Below are positions 27,701 through 33,400 of a stretch of DNA of 64,000 bases, in pieces. The DNA lies in the NCBI RefSeq assembly GCF_900078365.1, contig NZ_LT598653.1, positions 2,728,001 through 2,792,000 on the forward strand, given 5' to 3'. The notes below the pieces were generated by a model. It searched no databases and was not told the DNA's origin. It saw only the letters and a program-made list of their open reading frames with translations. The DNA comes from an uncultured Sphingopyxis sp. (GTDB taxonomy: Bacteria > Pseudomonadota > Alphaproteobacteria > Sphingomonadales > Sphingomonadaceae). Positions within the stretch are counted from its first letter, which is position 1. Every line of letters begins with the position of its first letter. Made by a program: the position numbers and the translations under genes.

Positions 27701-28385
27701 CCGAACCCTCTAGAATCAGGTTGCCGCCATCGCCGATCGTAACGGTGCGCGCGGTGCCGGCGCCGCCGATCGACAGGCGAGTGCTGATGCCGCCGGCGGT
27801 GAAGATATTGTTGCCCGCGGCGCCGAGCGCGGCATCGCTCGCCGCATAAATGCTGCCGGCGGCAATGTTGATATCGCCGGTAAAACTATTGACGCCGTTC
27901 AGGATCAGCCCGCCGTTTCCGGCCTTTACCAGACCATTCGCCCCCGCAAGGATCGAATCGATCTGGCTGTTTCCCGCCGCCGCCGTGATCGTCGAATCCG
28001 CGCCGCCCAGGGTGATCGTGCCGCCGCTCAGCACATAGCCCGCCGAACTGAAGGTAATGTTGCCGACCGTGACAGGCACGCCGACCGTCACCGTTCCCGC
28101 GGTGCCGCCGAAGATCGCATCGTCGAGGTCGCCATTGACCCACGGTTCGACGAACGGCCCGCTGACGCCATCGCCATTGGGGCTCCAGTTGAGATTGCCG
28201 AGATTCCAGGTGCCGGTGCCGCCCGAGCCGACGCCCGTGCCGTTGGCGTCCCAATAGCGATCCTCGGCCTGCGCGCTCAGGGGCGCGCAGGCGAGGACCG
28301 CCGCAAGCGACGCGCCGCAAAGAAGCCGCCGCGAGCGGGCCCGCGCGCTGCGGTCGTTTCGGCGGGTCATGCTGTTATCGGCCAT
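12786..28385 (-). CDS. Giant autotransporter with beta-helix passenger (5199 residues)
   Basis: A signal peptide (LLCGASLAAVLACAPLSAQA, cleavage after residue 40) leads into a very long passenger of autotransporter-associated beta-strand repeats (type LTKAGAGTLTLSGANSYTG followed by ATTVNAGTLLVNG). It ends in an autotransporter beta-barrel of about 280 residues (nt 12786-13625) that begins near TGIWGRMES and ends GVRVAF. Embedded are five copies of a module with NLVN..GL.L.FWDG, GGDG.W and TGMQFAADGY (FWDG at residues 2033, 2794, 3427, 4094 and 4482). Each is preceded by an LAPG...NDLVNVGGDLTLDG block. Two stretches of about 50-residue repeats of the form VTGAGSxW...GxLxIEDGxxV also occur. 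The mature protein has only six cysteines, in three close pairs. The ATG at 28385 has AAGGAAAG upstream. It is probably a type Va-secreted adhesin or biofilm protein. Confidence 0.95.
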   Translation of the reverse strand: MADNSMTRRNDRSARARSRRLLCGASLAAVLACAPLSAQAEDRYWDANGTGVGSGGTGTWNLGNLNWSPNGDGVSGPFVEPWVNGDLDDAIFGGTAGTVTVGVPVTVGNITFSSAGYVLSGGTITLGGADSTITAAAGNSQIDSILAGANGLVKAGNGGLILNGVNSFTGDINIAAGSIYAASDAALGAAGNNIFTAGGISTRLSIGGAGTARTVTIGDGGNLILEGSGAGSALITGNGSVSVAASGVTMSNDASTYTGRTVFSGCNGVCSVRFTSIGDLNEASSLGAPVTVEDGTIVFNQSSQYSDSVIYLGNGDSSNRNWDINGGGAQIRNQGTGTLEITGNVDISVGGSFNAETADIHLLGVLSGGAYGFNALAGRTIELGDANSFTGQATLAGDIRLGKLADIGSESSLGAGTTIALGNGTLGYTGAGDASNREWLINGAANIIRNDGTGALDLSGALAFNAANPNPDTLTLGGSFAGENNFSGTISGAGNLIGDGVGTWVLGGNNNFVGTITANAGTLKAGSASAFGAATRFIVNGGTLDLGGYDLVAPSLTGTGGTVALGSANLTVDTATDDIFSGIITGTGGLTKAGKGFLTLRGANSYTGATTVNGGLLVLDFLGGPAANIISSASTLNMAGGRLTVFGDAGESNIQTFNGLNILAGNNRIGAQASATGSVTINFGAINRSGGLIDFALPVTGNFTTSNTSLGGWATVNGTDYAKVVGGNIVAFTDADYTDQDDASLWADGQYISDSDGDAESFFETVANDVQLAGLQFTTFDPTTTVTIDPAATLGIDGTIIVATSVGGNSQTITGGSLTGGSGGSTLGVQQNSSGTFTIESTIVDNGGATSFAKAGSGTVRLTGANSYSGGTTLSGGRLEVTSIADGGVNSSIGASSADAANLVLESGTLAYIGGADAVSNRGLTLVDGGAERTIEIATGRTVEFSGLVTSPDEAGFTKAGAGMLTLANAANDYVGVTTVAGGTLSVNTLADGGVASGIGAASNASENLVLTTGGQLRYTGGTVATDRGFTLAGGNGRIDVAQAGTTLTISGVATGGGYFLKDGAGTLVLSGTNTMTADTVVTAGTLRAGSERAFGFGGRYMTVNTGATLDLGGHDIYVAAIIGNGLVDLGGQTLTTAGGPGVFTGRITGTGGFTRGGGSYTQTISGCNNDYTGVTTISSGLAIDCIANGGQASAIGASSSASSNLVFAGGTLAYTGASASTDRGFALTGNGAINVVETDTVLEFSGIVTGGGQLAKTGAGTLLLSGTNSSTGTLRIINGTVRAGSGTALGTGPIRLDDTAGVLLDLGGYDNDVRYLIGGGTLGGDISLGGATLAISTGGSASAIYGGAISGSGGLVMNGGSYQELSGCASSYSGTTVINAGTLAVACLEDGGANSSIGASSSAAENLVINGGRLRYVGTGGSTNRQFTLGASTASRLESWGTGAIEFTHAGPLTFASANTAQTLTLGGINTGDNILAAQITNNGTGVTRLTKTDAGTWILTNPDSNYTGVTTISGGVLGVDKLADGGLASSIGASSAAASNLIIGNGSTLRYTGAGDTTNRLFTLSLGVTFIESSGTGAIVFTDTGPVTLANNNQARTIALGGTNTGDNTLAGSIGNAGTGVTTLAKNDSGTWVLTGNHSYTGSTNVNGGTLFIGGGGTTGSITSALVNNFGTLGFNRSDLLSFDGQIVGTGSVRQAGTGTTVLTGTNLYTGGTAIENGTLQLGDGGASGSIVGDVANDGAFVFNRSDLVTFGGLISGSGAVEQVGSGTTVLTGVNSYAGGTSILGGTLQVSADANLGAAAGGLTFSGGTLRTTASFASARDASLTGAGTILTDAGTIFSLGGVISGAGGLTKTGAGILTLSGDNSYAGATNVNAGTLRVNGDQSAATGLVTVASGATLAGSGTIGGSVNVLNGGILAPGNSPGTLNIDGDLALAGGSVLNFEFGEAGVAGGALNDLVNVGGDLTLDGTINVTSASGGYFGGGIYRVFNYAGALTDNGLELGSMPVGSDVTVQTSVAGQVNLINSDGLSLSFWDGGTGPKFNDLVDGGDGNWHLGGADNNWTGADGAINAAYADGTFAVFAGAPGTVAVDNSDGAVTATGMQFAADAYRITGDDLTLIGPQAVIRVGDGTGAGYTATIDANLTGAAQLVKTDAGKLVLNGFNTYSGGTAINGGTLEIASDLNLGDAAGGLSFNGGTLAITATMTTNRDITMEGAGLIANVAGATVTLGGDITGAGSLSIVTPTSVTLTGDATHSGGTTVGGAGSLVIGNGGTTGSIAGDIVNNAALIFNRSDALTYAGAVSGTGALTKQGAGVLTLTGDSSYTGATTISAGTMQLQAGGEIVGTSGLNVNGGGRMIVDGAGSRIVTGAGTSSIGTSSNNTGTLIVRNGGTAAFGQLNAGTGLNAQGFITVTGAGSLLTHSGAGSFGQFGTANIAIADGGRMESNGTSTLVGGQPASGVATVMVTGAGSEWAVANALNARLGTITVADGGVITAGSSTIGFNGLIGPRTPSADLIVTGAGSRFETTGDLAITNADTNSDRGSITIADGGLVRVGGGTLAMGPGDATLNIGGASAVPDTAGILDAANISFAAAANRVNFNHVDTDYVFGTAMSGAGSISHNGTGITILTADNAYTGATSINNGTLLVNGDQSAATGATIVAVGGTLGGRGTIGGNVFVSGRVGPGDLGAAPGTLTINGNLVLGFGSNLDYSFGQANVVGGAFNDLIEVGGNLTIEGTLNVAETPGGSFDPGVYRVINYGGTLTDNGLSVDPAYFLQTSVANQVNLVNTTGLTMRFWDGAAGGKNDGVITGGDGLWQNSGGNDNWTEYDGSANAPFTDDAFAVFSGLGGTVSVDGSLGAITASGMQFASDGYLISGDDVALVAPESIIRVGDGTAAGAAHTATIATNLTGVGDFLKTDLGTLVLTGASGIVGDVYVRDGELRLADGGTLTSANGFVGPDAGNAGVVTVTGSDGGGNASTWTVGDLTVGYGGTGTLNITDGGHVVSTGGVIGLDSGGVGEVLVTGPGSSWENSGRISVGLFGSGTLRIEDGATVSSNDGVVGGSGQGDIIVSGPGSAWTNAAQLNIGSFGAGTMRIEDGASVTSNQGYIGANADGSVTVTGAGSNWLVTDFNMTVGNVGAGALTIEDGGRVRAEGGFALGVAGGSNGTVILLGTPGNRGTLETGQIGAGLGTVAFTMDGGVLRATQDAADFFTGFGARDITLGANGGFIDTDGHDIGISPSFAGAGGLTKEGAGILTLTGASSYAGATLVNAGTLLVSGDQSAATGLTTVFSGATLGGNGIIGGNVDVRDGAILAPGESAGALTINGNLSLAGGSILAYEFGQANVVGGALNDLVEVGGDLTLDGTIDVSTAAGGTFGPGIYRVFNYGGALTDNGLDLGTIPGGTTGILVQTAVAGQVNLVNTQGLTLSFWDGLAGPKNNDLLDGGDGVWRVGGGANNWTDANGAINADYAQDSFAVFAGTAGTVTIDNSGGDVLASGMQFASDGYVLTGDALTLTGAQATIQVGDSSTAGADYTATIGADLTGTAMLVKTDAGTLVLTGTNSYSGGTTISDGTLQIGDRGFTGSLVGDIVNDGVLIVDRLDPYTLDGRISGSGSLVSNAPVLTLTGTNSYAGGTTVNDGTIAISSDANLGDADGTLALRGGVLRADAGFVSDRTILLGGTNSNGIDVQGSDVTLSGVIADGAGNLAGNFLDKRGSGTLTLTGTNSYSNRTTIVGGTLALAGAGTIGAGNLIVGAGTVFDISQTDAGARIIQLGGAASGTIALGSKTLTLGLSNSFTDWAGAITDGGIGGGTGGSVVIAAANGAVRYFGATSYTGGTTVAAGSFELVGDGALYSGGAVTVNGGALFNIAGITAAGTTIGDLSGAGSALLGGKALTFGTANDTVFAGPITGSGGALVKQGTGTVTLGGANGYTGTTDVLAGTLLVNGDQSAATGLTSVASGATLGGFGTIGGDVTIADGATLAPGAGGPGALTINGDLALASGATLDFEFGQANNPGGPLNDVVNVGGNLTLDGTLDVTVPAGGAFDIGLYRITNYAGSLTDNGLALGTLPAGADVEVQTSIAGEVNLVNTGSATLNFWDGAAGPKFDNAVNGGDGVWQASVGNDNWADVTGAVNAGYDDGAFAIFSGTAGSVTIDNSLGAVSASGMQFAADGYAIAGGALTLDGAQAVIRVGDGTAPGAAYVATIEAELIGATELVKTDAGTLVLSGANSYAGGTSINGGTLQVGGDANLGAAAGGLRLGGGTLQTTASFTSSRGVELLGTGGFRTDAATTLTLAGALSGTGSFTKSGAGTLVLGGGGTFGGATVAAGTLFVNGTYAATTGSTNVLAGATLGGTGTIGGDVALGNGAILAPGAGAPGTLTIGGNLSLSATSQLDFEFGEANVAGGALNDLVNVGGDLVLDGVLNVGVPAGGAFDVGVYRMFNYGGALTDNGVTLGTMPAGSNAQVQTSIAGQVNLVNAEGLALNFWDGAAGPKNNGAINGGDGVWQNGLGNDNWTGEDGAVNAAYADGAFAIFGGTGGTVTVDDSLGTVAVTGMQFAADGYEIGGDGITLDDATATVRVGDGSTAGAGFTATINSVLSGAAQLVKSDAGTLVLGGTNSYTGGTLIAGGTLRIASDANLGAAGGDVTLDGGALEISADVASARDIIVASEGTIATAADTLFTYDGLFSGGGVLTKAGAGILLVTADNSGFAGSTAVTAGTLTVQGSLGGAVDVAASGRLDGTGRVGSIANAGIVAPGRDAIGSLTVTGDYTGRGGTLEIEAALGGDASQADRLIVGGATSGSTRVTVVNRGGLGAQTIEGIKIIDVAGASNGSFTLDGDYLFDGEQAVIAGAYGYRLYKNGIATPQDGDWYLRSALLDGPNEPQGPLYQPGVPLYENYGQVLQSLNNLPTLQERVGNRQWASAADGASTGIWGRMESTRARPQARVSTADTDANIDSWKLQVGADRTLSASGNGMLVAGITGHYGESNASVRSIFGDGGIEAKAYGAGATLTWYHRDGFYADAQAQFTWFDGRLRSSVLGTLVDGNDGTGKAFSLELGKRAVVGNGLTVTPQIQMSYQDAGFDSFTDPSGARVASSKGDSLKSRWGISLDHQKTWQTDGTTRRSHLYGLVNLSYEWLDGTVADVSGTAIRNASDRLRGEIALGGSLSLNDRVTIYTQVSGSSPFRDFGDDYSIKGTAGVRVAF
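14935..22295 (-). repeat. Five in-gene copies of the FWDG module (approximate outer limits)
   Basis: Within the giant autotransporter gene, the DNA encoding FWDG recurs with codons starting at 22289, 20006, 18107, 16106 and 14942 (minus strand). Each copy continues for about 130 residues through a GGDGxW segment, GTVTVDxSxGxV, GMQFAxDGY and RVGDG before returning to ordinary beta-strand repeats. A more diverged relative (RYWDANGTG ... TVGNITFSSAGYVLSG) opens the mature protein. Spacings between copies are 761, 633, 667 and 388 residues. Confidence 0.85.
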
Positions 28386-28860
28386 GGGCTTTCCTTGAAC
28401 GCAAAATGGCCCGCCGGGCGGGCGGGCCGAGGGGGAGGGCTAATATTCTGGTCCGGCGACGAGATGGCGCGATGCGCGGCGGTCAGGGGGTCGAGGATGG
28501 CGGGCAGAGTCGTGCGATCGTTGATCATTCACCCCCTCCTTTTGCGACCCGGTCGGGACTTGCGCTTCCACGCGAACGCCCGTCATCTTTAACGACCCCA
28601 TGGAGCGGCATGATTCCGCCCGCCCGTGTTCGCCGCGGTTCGAGCTGTGGAACAGCCCATGCGACCAAATTTCCGGGGCCTCGAAGCCGACGCGAAAACC
28701 TGATATAAATCAAATTATTATCAAAAGGTTACCGAATGACAGTGAATTGGGGTGTGTTACCGTATCGATCCGAGAGGCTGAGATCGGGTAACATGGGCTC
28801 TCCTTCGCCCCGCTCCGCCCGTGCGGCACGGATCGCTTGCGCGGCGCGCGCGAACCGATC
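28386..28860. other. Intergenic region between the giant autotransporter and the sulfotransferase
   Basis: I see no credible gene in these 475 bases, which separate two divergent genes and should hold both promoters. The stretch 28701-28735 is unusually AT-rich. The hexamer GTTACC occurs at 28728-28733 and 28756-28761, inverted at 28787-28792, and again at 28875-28880 just inside the next gene, at intervals near 28-31 bases for the first three. This could be an operator set, though the evidence is weak. Confidence 0.5.
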
Positions 28861-30309
28861 ATGCCTCGCATGATGTTACCCTCCAAAGCCCGATCGATGA
28901 CGACGGACCCTGCCCGGCTCGGCGAGGAGCGAAAGCTGCGCGACGCGGTTGCGGCGGAACCCGATTCCGCTCGGGCGCATGCCGCCTTCATATCCTATAT
29001 GTGCAGCGCGGCGCGCGTCGAAGAGGCTCTGCTTCACCTTGATCGCGAAGCGCGCCGCCGGCCGTCGAGCATCTGGCCGCTGTCGTTGAAGGCCGGCGTC
29101 CTCTCCGCCGAGCGGCGCGCCGGCGAAGCGATCACTCTCCACCGCAAGCTCGTGACCATGGCGCCCGATGTCCCGCTGCTCTGGGCCAATTTCGGCAATG
29201 ATCTTGCGGCGCTCGGCATGGCGTCCGACGCCGCGGCCGCCTACCGCAGCGCCGTCGCGCGCGCGCCGGGACTGGGCGCGGCCTGGCTCGGGATCGCCAA
29301 TCTGCGCGGCGCGCGCCTTTCCGCCAGCGATGCCGCTGCGATGGAAAGCGCGCTGCCGCTGGCACAGGATCCCTATCAGCGCATACAGTTGCTTTTCGCA
29401 CTCGGCCGGGCGCTGGGCGACCAGCGGGACCTCCACCGGTCGTTCGAAAGTTTCGCAAGCGCCAACGCCTTGCGCGAAACCCTCGTCCCCCACGGCGGAG
29501 CCCGGCTTGCGGCCTTCGTCGAGGCGCACAAGATTTTGCCACCTTCGTTTTTCGGCGCGTCGAAGGGCGCTCCCGCTCAAGGGCTTGGCGCGATTTTCAT
29601 CGTCGGCATGCCGCGCTCGGGCTCGACGCTCGTGGAACAAATTCTTGCCAGCCACCCGGAAATCGAGGGCATGGGCGAATTGTCCGCGCTCGAGGAGGTC
29701 GCGGCATCGATGGGCGCTTTCGATGCTCCCGACGCCTTTGTCGAACGCCTGCGGACCTTGACGCAGGCCGAAGCGGAGCAACTCGCCGCCGGCTATCTGA
29801 CAAGGGCCGGCCGTTATCGCCGAACGCGCCGGCCTCTCTTCACGGACAAGATGCCCGCCAACTGGCGTTTCGTCGCGCTCATTCGCCGGATCATGCCGGG
29901 CGCGCGCATCATCGACATTCGGCGCGATCCGATGGCCTGCGGCTTTTCGGCCTACACAACCTATTTCAACCGCAACACCGATTTTCCGAACAGTCTGGAA
30001 GATCTCGGCCGATATTACCGATCCTATCGCCGGCTGATGGACATGACCCAAGGCTCCGCGCGCGACAGCATGTGCAGCCTCGACTATGAGCGGCTGGTCT
30101 CGAATCCGGGCGGCGAGATACCGGCGCTGCTTGCCTGGCTGGGGCTTCCCTTCGCGGAATCCTGCCTCACGCCGGACCAGAACCAACGCGCCATTTATAC
30201 GCCGAGCGCCCAACAGGTTCGCGCGCCCATTCATCGCGCCCAAGACCGGTTTCACGACTATCGGCGCTGGCTCGGGCCGCTACAGGCTTCGCTCGACGCT
30301 CGGGAATGA
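28861..30309 (+). CDS. TPR-containing sulfotransferase family protein
   Basis: The roughly 483-residue protein joins an N-terminal series of helical TPR-like repeats (about residues 15-190) to a C-terminal sulfotransferase domain. The 5'-phosphosulfate loop is GMPRSGSTLVEQ (about residue 249), and the 3'-phosphate motif is IDIRRDPMACGFSAY with a later Tyr-rich stretch. Such TPR-sulfotransferases use PAPS as donor; acceptors in bacteria are mostly unknown. The start is uncertain: ATGs at 28861, 28870 and 28897 are all possible and none has a strong ribosome binding site. It is divergent from the giant autotransporter gene and followed by a methyltransferase-like gene 21 bases downstream, suggesting a two-gene modification operon. 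Confidence 0.85.
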   Translation: MPRMMLPSKARSMTTDPARLGEERKLRDAVAAEPDSARAHAAFISYMCSAARVEEALLHLDREARRRPSSIWPLSLKAGVLSAERRAGEAITLHRKLVTMAPDVPLLWANFGNDLAALGMASDAAAAYRSAVARAPGLGAAWLGIANLRGARLSASDAAAMESALPLAQDPYQRIQLLFALGRALGDQRDLHRSFESFASANALRETLVPHGGARLAAFVEAHKILPPSFFGASKGAPAQGLGAIFIVGMPRSGSTLVEQILASHPEIEGMGELSALEEVAASMGAFDAPDAFVERLRTLTQAEAEQLAAGYLTRAGRYRRTRRPLFTDKMPANWRFVALIRRIMPGARIIDIRRDPMACGFSAYTTYFNRNTDFPNSLEDLGRYYRSYRRLMDMTQGSARDSMCSLDYERLVSNPGGEIPALLAWLGLPFAESCLTPDQNQRAIYTPSAQQVRAPIHRAQDRFHDYRRWLGPLQASLDARE

Positions 30310-30330
30310 GTCATCGCTTGATCGGAAGCA

Positions 30331-31134
30331 ATGATACCCTATATCATATCGATGCAGGCGAGTTCCCAAAGTCGACCAGCCGTTTCCGGCCTCTTCCGCG
30401 AAATCGAAAAGCTCCACGGCGACCTGCCTTGGGGCGCCTTCCTCGACGCCGGCACCGGCACGCATTCGATCGGCTGGGTCGGGTCGCTCGCGACCGAGCG
30501 ATGGACGGCGGTGAGCGGCGTCGAGGCACATGCCGCGCAGACGGCCGATGCGATCGCCACGAAGCGCCGGTCGACCGACCGCATCGTCGTCGGCAACTGG
30601 GCCGACCCCGCGCTGCTGGCGGGAGAGCGATATGATACGGTGCTGGCCGACTATCTGCTCGGCGCGATCGACGGCTTCGCGCCCTATTTCCAGCACCGGC
30701 TGTTCGCGCGGCTACGCCCGCTCGTTTGCCGGCGGCTCTATGTCGTTGGGCTGGAACCCTATGTGACGGGCGATCCCGAAACGGAAGCGGGGCGCCTCGT
30801 CCGGGAGATCGGGCGCTTCCGCGACGCCTGCCTGCTGCTCGCCGGCGAACAGCCTTATCGCGAATATCCGGCGCAATGGGCGGTCGATCATCTGGAGGCT
30901 TCGGGCTATCGCGTCATCGCCGCAAAGCGGTTCGCCAACCGTTACAAGGACCGCTTCGTCAACAGCCAGATCGACATGTGCGCGCCGCGGCTCGCGCGGA
31001 TCGCCGATCGCGACCTGTCGGCGGCCCTCGGGATGCGCGGCGAAGCACTGCGGGCCGAAGCTCTCGCGCATGTCGCGCGCGAGGGCGGGCTTCGCCACGG
31101 CTTCGACTATGTGTTGGCCGCCGAACCCGTCTGA
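30331..31134 (+). CDS. Probable SAM-dependent methyltransferase
   Basis: The 267-residue protein looks like a class I methyltransferase. A glycine-containing motif I, FLDAGTGTHSIGWV (about residue 37), is followed by an acidic motif II region (VSGVEAH), and then by YDTVLADYLLGAID in the position of motif IV/post-II. No membrane segments or signal peptide are seen. The substrate is not recognisable. The start is either ATG 30331 (GGAAG close upstream) or ATG 30352. It follows the sulfotransferase gene by 21 bases and is probably cotranscribed with it. The gene ends before a strong hairpin at 31144-31178. Confidence 0.65.
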   Translation: MIPYIISMQASSQSRPAVSGLFREIEKLHGDLPWGAFLDAGTGTHSIGWVGSLATERWTAVSGVEAHAAQTADAIATKRRSTDRIVVGNWADPALLAGERYDTVLADYLLGAIDGFAPYFQHRLFARLRPLVCRRLYVVGLEPYVTGDPETEAGRLVREIGRFRDACLLLAGEQPYREYPAQWAVDHLEASGYRVIAAKRFANRYKDRFVNSQIDMCAPRLARIADRDLSAALGMRGEALRAEALAHVAREGGLRHGFDYVLAAEPV

Positions 31135-31143
31135 CAAAATCGG

Positions 31144-31178
31144 CGGAAGGAGGGGCGCGGGACCCGCCCCTCCTTCCG
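31144..31178. terminator. Likely bidirectional terminator hairpin
   Basis: A 14-base-pair perfect stem (31144-31157 with 31165-31178) encloses a 7-base loop in the gap between the convergent methyltransferase and TonB-receptor genes. On the minus strand it is followed by ATTTTGTC, a short T-run; on the plus strand by CCCCCTTT. Confidence 0.7.
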
Positions 31179-31194
31179 GCCGCCCCCTTTGGCC

Positions 31195-33285
31195 CTAGAA
31201 GCTCGTCCGCAGCCCGAAGACGAAATTCCGTCCGCGCAGCGGCGAGGCATTTTTGATGAAGGACGCGTGATTGTACGCGAGTTCGTTCGTCAGATTGGTC
31301 GCGCGCACGAACAATTCGGTATCGGCCTTCGGCCCGAGAGCGAGCCTGTAGGCGAGCGTCGCGTTGAGCATGTCATAGCCCGCCGTCCGCGTTTCGAACG
31401 CCGCGATCCGGTCCTGTTCGAAAACGTGATAATATTCGACGTCGCCCGACAAAGACCCCCATCGCCCGTCGGCGCGCGCGCCAAGGCGCCCGGCGGGAAT
31501 GCGCGGAAGATTGCCGAGATCGCCCTTGAACTTGGCCCGCACATAATCGCCGAACAGCGACACGCCGACGGCGCCGAAATCATGCCGCACCTCGCCATCG
31601 ACGCCGGTGAAGGTCGCATCCGCCGCAGTATAGCGGATCAGGCGAAAATCCTCGAACCGGTCGAGCGTGTTCGCGAAAATATAGTCGTCGAAATCCTGAT
31701 GATAGGCGCCGATCGTAAAGGTCGTCGCGCCTTTCGTCTTACGGAAAGTCAGGTCGATCGACTTGCCGGTCTCCTTGCCGAGTTCCGGCGAGCCGAGTTC
31801 ATAAGTGTTGGTGGCGAGATGGATACCGCGCGCGTAAAGCTCCTGCACATTCGGCGCGCGCTGCGAGCGGGCGAGCGACAGCGCGAGCGAATAATCGCCC
31901 CCGATGTCCCAGATCGCCGCGCCCGAGATCGAGAAGGGCCTGTGGCTGACTTCGCGGTTCAGCGTCGTCTCGATCCTCTGCCATTCCTGCCGCGCCGCGA
32001 GTTCGAAGCGGACCGGACCGGCACCCAGCGTTTCCATCAGGAAGAGCGCGGTGTTGCGCGTCTCGCTTTCGGGCAGGAAGGCCTCCTCGCCGACCGCGCT
32101 GAACTTGCTTTCCGAATGCTGGACCCCGAATGCCCCGCGCAGGGGGCCGATCGGCTTGTGCGCCAGTTCGAAGCGGAGTTCGTGCGCCTTGTTGCTGAAG
32201 GTCGTCGCAACCTCGTCATGCTCGATCTCGTCATGCTCGTAATCGGTGAACGACAGGCGGAAGCGCACCTTCTCGAACCCCGGAAGCGGATCTTCATATT
32301 CGCTGCGAATGTCGAACCGCTCGCTGCGCAGCTTCACGAACGGCACCTCCTCATGCTCGTGGTCGTGATCATGGTCGTGGTCATGATCCTCATCGTCGTG
32401 TCCATGCCCGCCGCAGTGCAGGCTGCTGCCGTGCGGATGGCAGCTTTCATAGTCATGGCTGTGCCCCGGCAGACCATATTCGCTGCGCTGGCGCGTATAG
32501 GCGACGCCCAGATAGCCGCCGCTACCGACCCATGAGCCGCCGACGGTGAAGGTCGAAGTGTCATTGTACGACCCGTCGACATGCCGTTCGCCAAAACCCT
32601 TGGGCACGCGGTAGTCGTTCGACGAACGGTGGAGGCCCTCGACGCGCAGCGCGAGCCCCTGCCCGCCGATCGTGATCCCGCCGACCAATGATCGCTCGTC
32701 ATCCGCGGTGCCGAAGCGCCCCTCGACCGTTCCGGCGATGCCGCCGTCGGGGATCGATGTCGGCACCTTCTCGTCGAGAAGGTTGATCGCGCCGCCGATC
32801 GCGCTGCCGCCATAGAGCAGCGCCGACGGGCCGCGCAGCACCTCGATCCCGCGTAGCAGCAGCGGCTCGGTCGTGACCGCATGATCGGGCGAAATAGCCG
32901 ATGCGTCATGGACGCTGGCGCCGTCGGAGAGCGCCTGGACGCGCGGCGCGGTCTGGCCCCGGATCACCGGCCGGCTGGCGCCGCCGCCAAAATTATCGAA
33001 ATTTATGCCCGGCTGGCCGGCCAGCGTATCGCCCAGCGTCGCCTGCCGGCGATGGACCAGTTCCTCGCCGGTCAGCGTGATCACCGGCGTTGCCGTCTCG
33101 TCGGCCCGAAGGCCGAGGACATTGGCCGATACGACAATCTCGGGATCGGCGGTGCTGCCGGCCTGCATGAAGCCCGCATCGGGGGCGACGGCCGGTCTGG
33201 CGGGCGGCGTCGATTCGGCCGCAAAGGCGATATGCGGAACCGCCGCCGGAATCGCGGCGGACAGGAGGAGAGCTCGAAACTTCAC
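31195..33285 (-). CDS. ZnuD-like TonB-dependent receptor (probable zinc uptake)
   Basis: The 696-residue protein has a signal peptide (MKFRALLLSAAIPAAVPHIAFA) and a plug with ITLTGEELVHRRQATLGDTL and GPSALLYGGSAIGGAINLLD. The barrel ends FVFGLRTSF. This pattern (short plug-barrel, no long linker) and the His-rich loop at about residues 272-315 match the ZnuD group of zinc receptors. That loop contains HSHDYESCHPHG, a second Cys and an alternating DHDHDHDH run, and would sit at the cell surface as a metal trap. A 21-base palindrome lies 33-53 bases before the start (33318-33338), so repression by a Fur/Zur-type regulator is likely. The exact metal is inference. Confidence 0.85.
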   Translation of the reverse strand: MKFRALLLSAAIPAAVPHIAFAAESTPPARPAVAPDAGFMQAGSTADPEIVVSANVLGLRADETATPVITLTGEELVHRRQATLGDTLAGQPGINFDNFGGGASRPVIRGQTAPRVQALSDGASVHDASAISPDHAVTTEPLLLRGIEVLRGPSALLYGGSAIGGAINLLDEKVPTSIPDGGIAGTVEGRFGTADDERSLVGGITIGGQGLALRVEGLHRSSNDYRVPKGFGERHVDGSYNDTSTFTVGGSWVGSGGYLGVAYTRQRSEYGLPGHSHDYESCHPHGSSLHCGGHGHDDEDHDHDHDHDHEHEEVPFVKLRSERFDIRSEYEDPLPGFEKVRFRLSFTDYEHDEIEHDEVATTFSNKAHELRFELAHKPIGPLRGAFGVQHSESKFSAVGEEAFLPESETRNTALFLMETLGAGPVRFELAARQEWQRIETTLNREVSHRPFSISGAAIWDIGGDYSLALSLARSQRAPNVQELYARGIHLATNTYELGSPELGKETGKSIDLTFRKTKGATTFTIGAYHQDFDDYIFANTLDRFEDFRLIRYTAADATFTGVDGEVRHDFGAVGVSLFGDYVRAKFKGDLGNLPRIPAGRLGARADGRWGSLSGDVEYYHVFEQDRIAAFETRTAGYDMLNATLAYRLALGPKADTELFVRATNLTNELAYNHASFIKNASPLRGRNFVFGLRTSF

Positions 33286-33317
33286 AAAAACCCCTTTCTT
33301 ATCTGGACGCGAGCCGT

Positions 33318-33338
33318 ATATGAGACGTTATCTCATAT
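33318..33338. promoter_or_regulatory. Palindromic operator candidate upstream of the ZnuD-like receptor
   Basis: The sequence ATATGAGA-CGTTA-TCTCATAT has perfect 8-base arms and a 5-base spacer, and is AT-rich against a GC-rich background. It lies 33-53 bases upstream of the receptor ATG, a position fitting a repressor site over the promoter. Its size and AT content fit a Fur-superfamily (Zur) box, but I cannot match it to a known consensus with certainty. Confidence 0.6.
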
Positions 33339-33400
33339 CACAACCCCGCCAGGGGCTTTTCTTCCATATGCGCCTTTGCTGGCGCGCGGCCTTCTTTACG

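Noticed and set aside
12786..28385. The giant repeated gene as an assembly artefact or several genes
   Set aside because: The frame is continuous with no stop for 5199 codons, the repeats differ in sequence, and a signal peptide and a barrel occur once each at the two ends.
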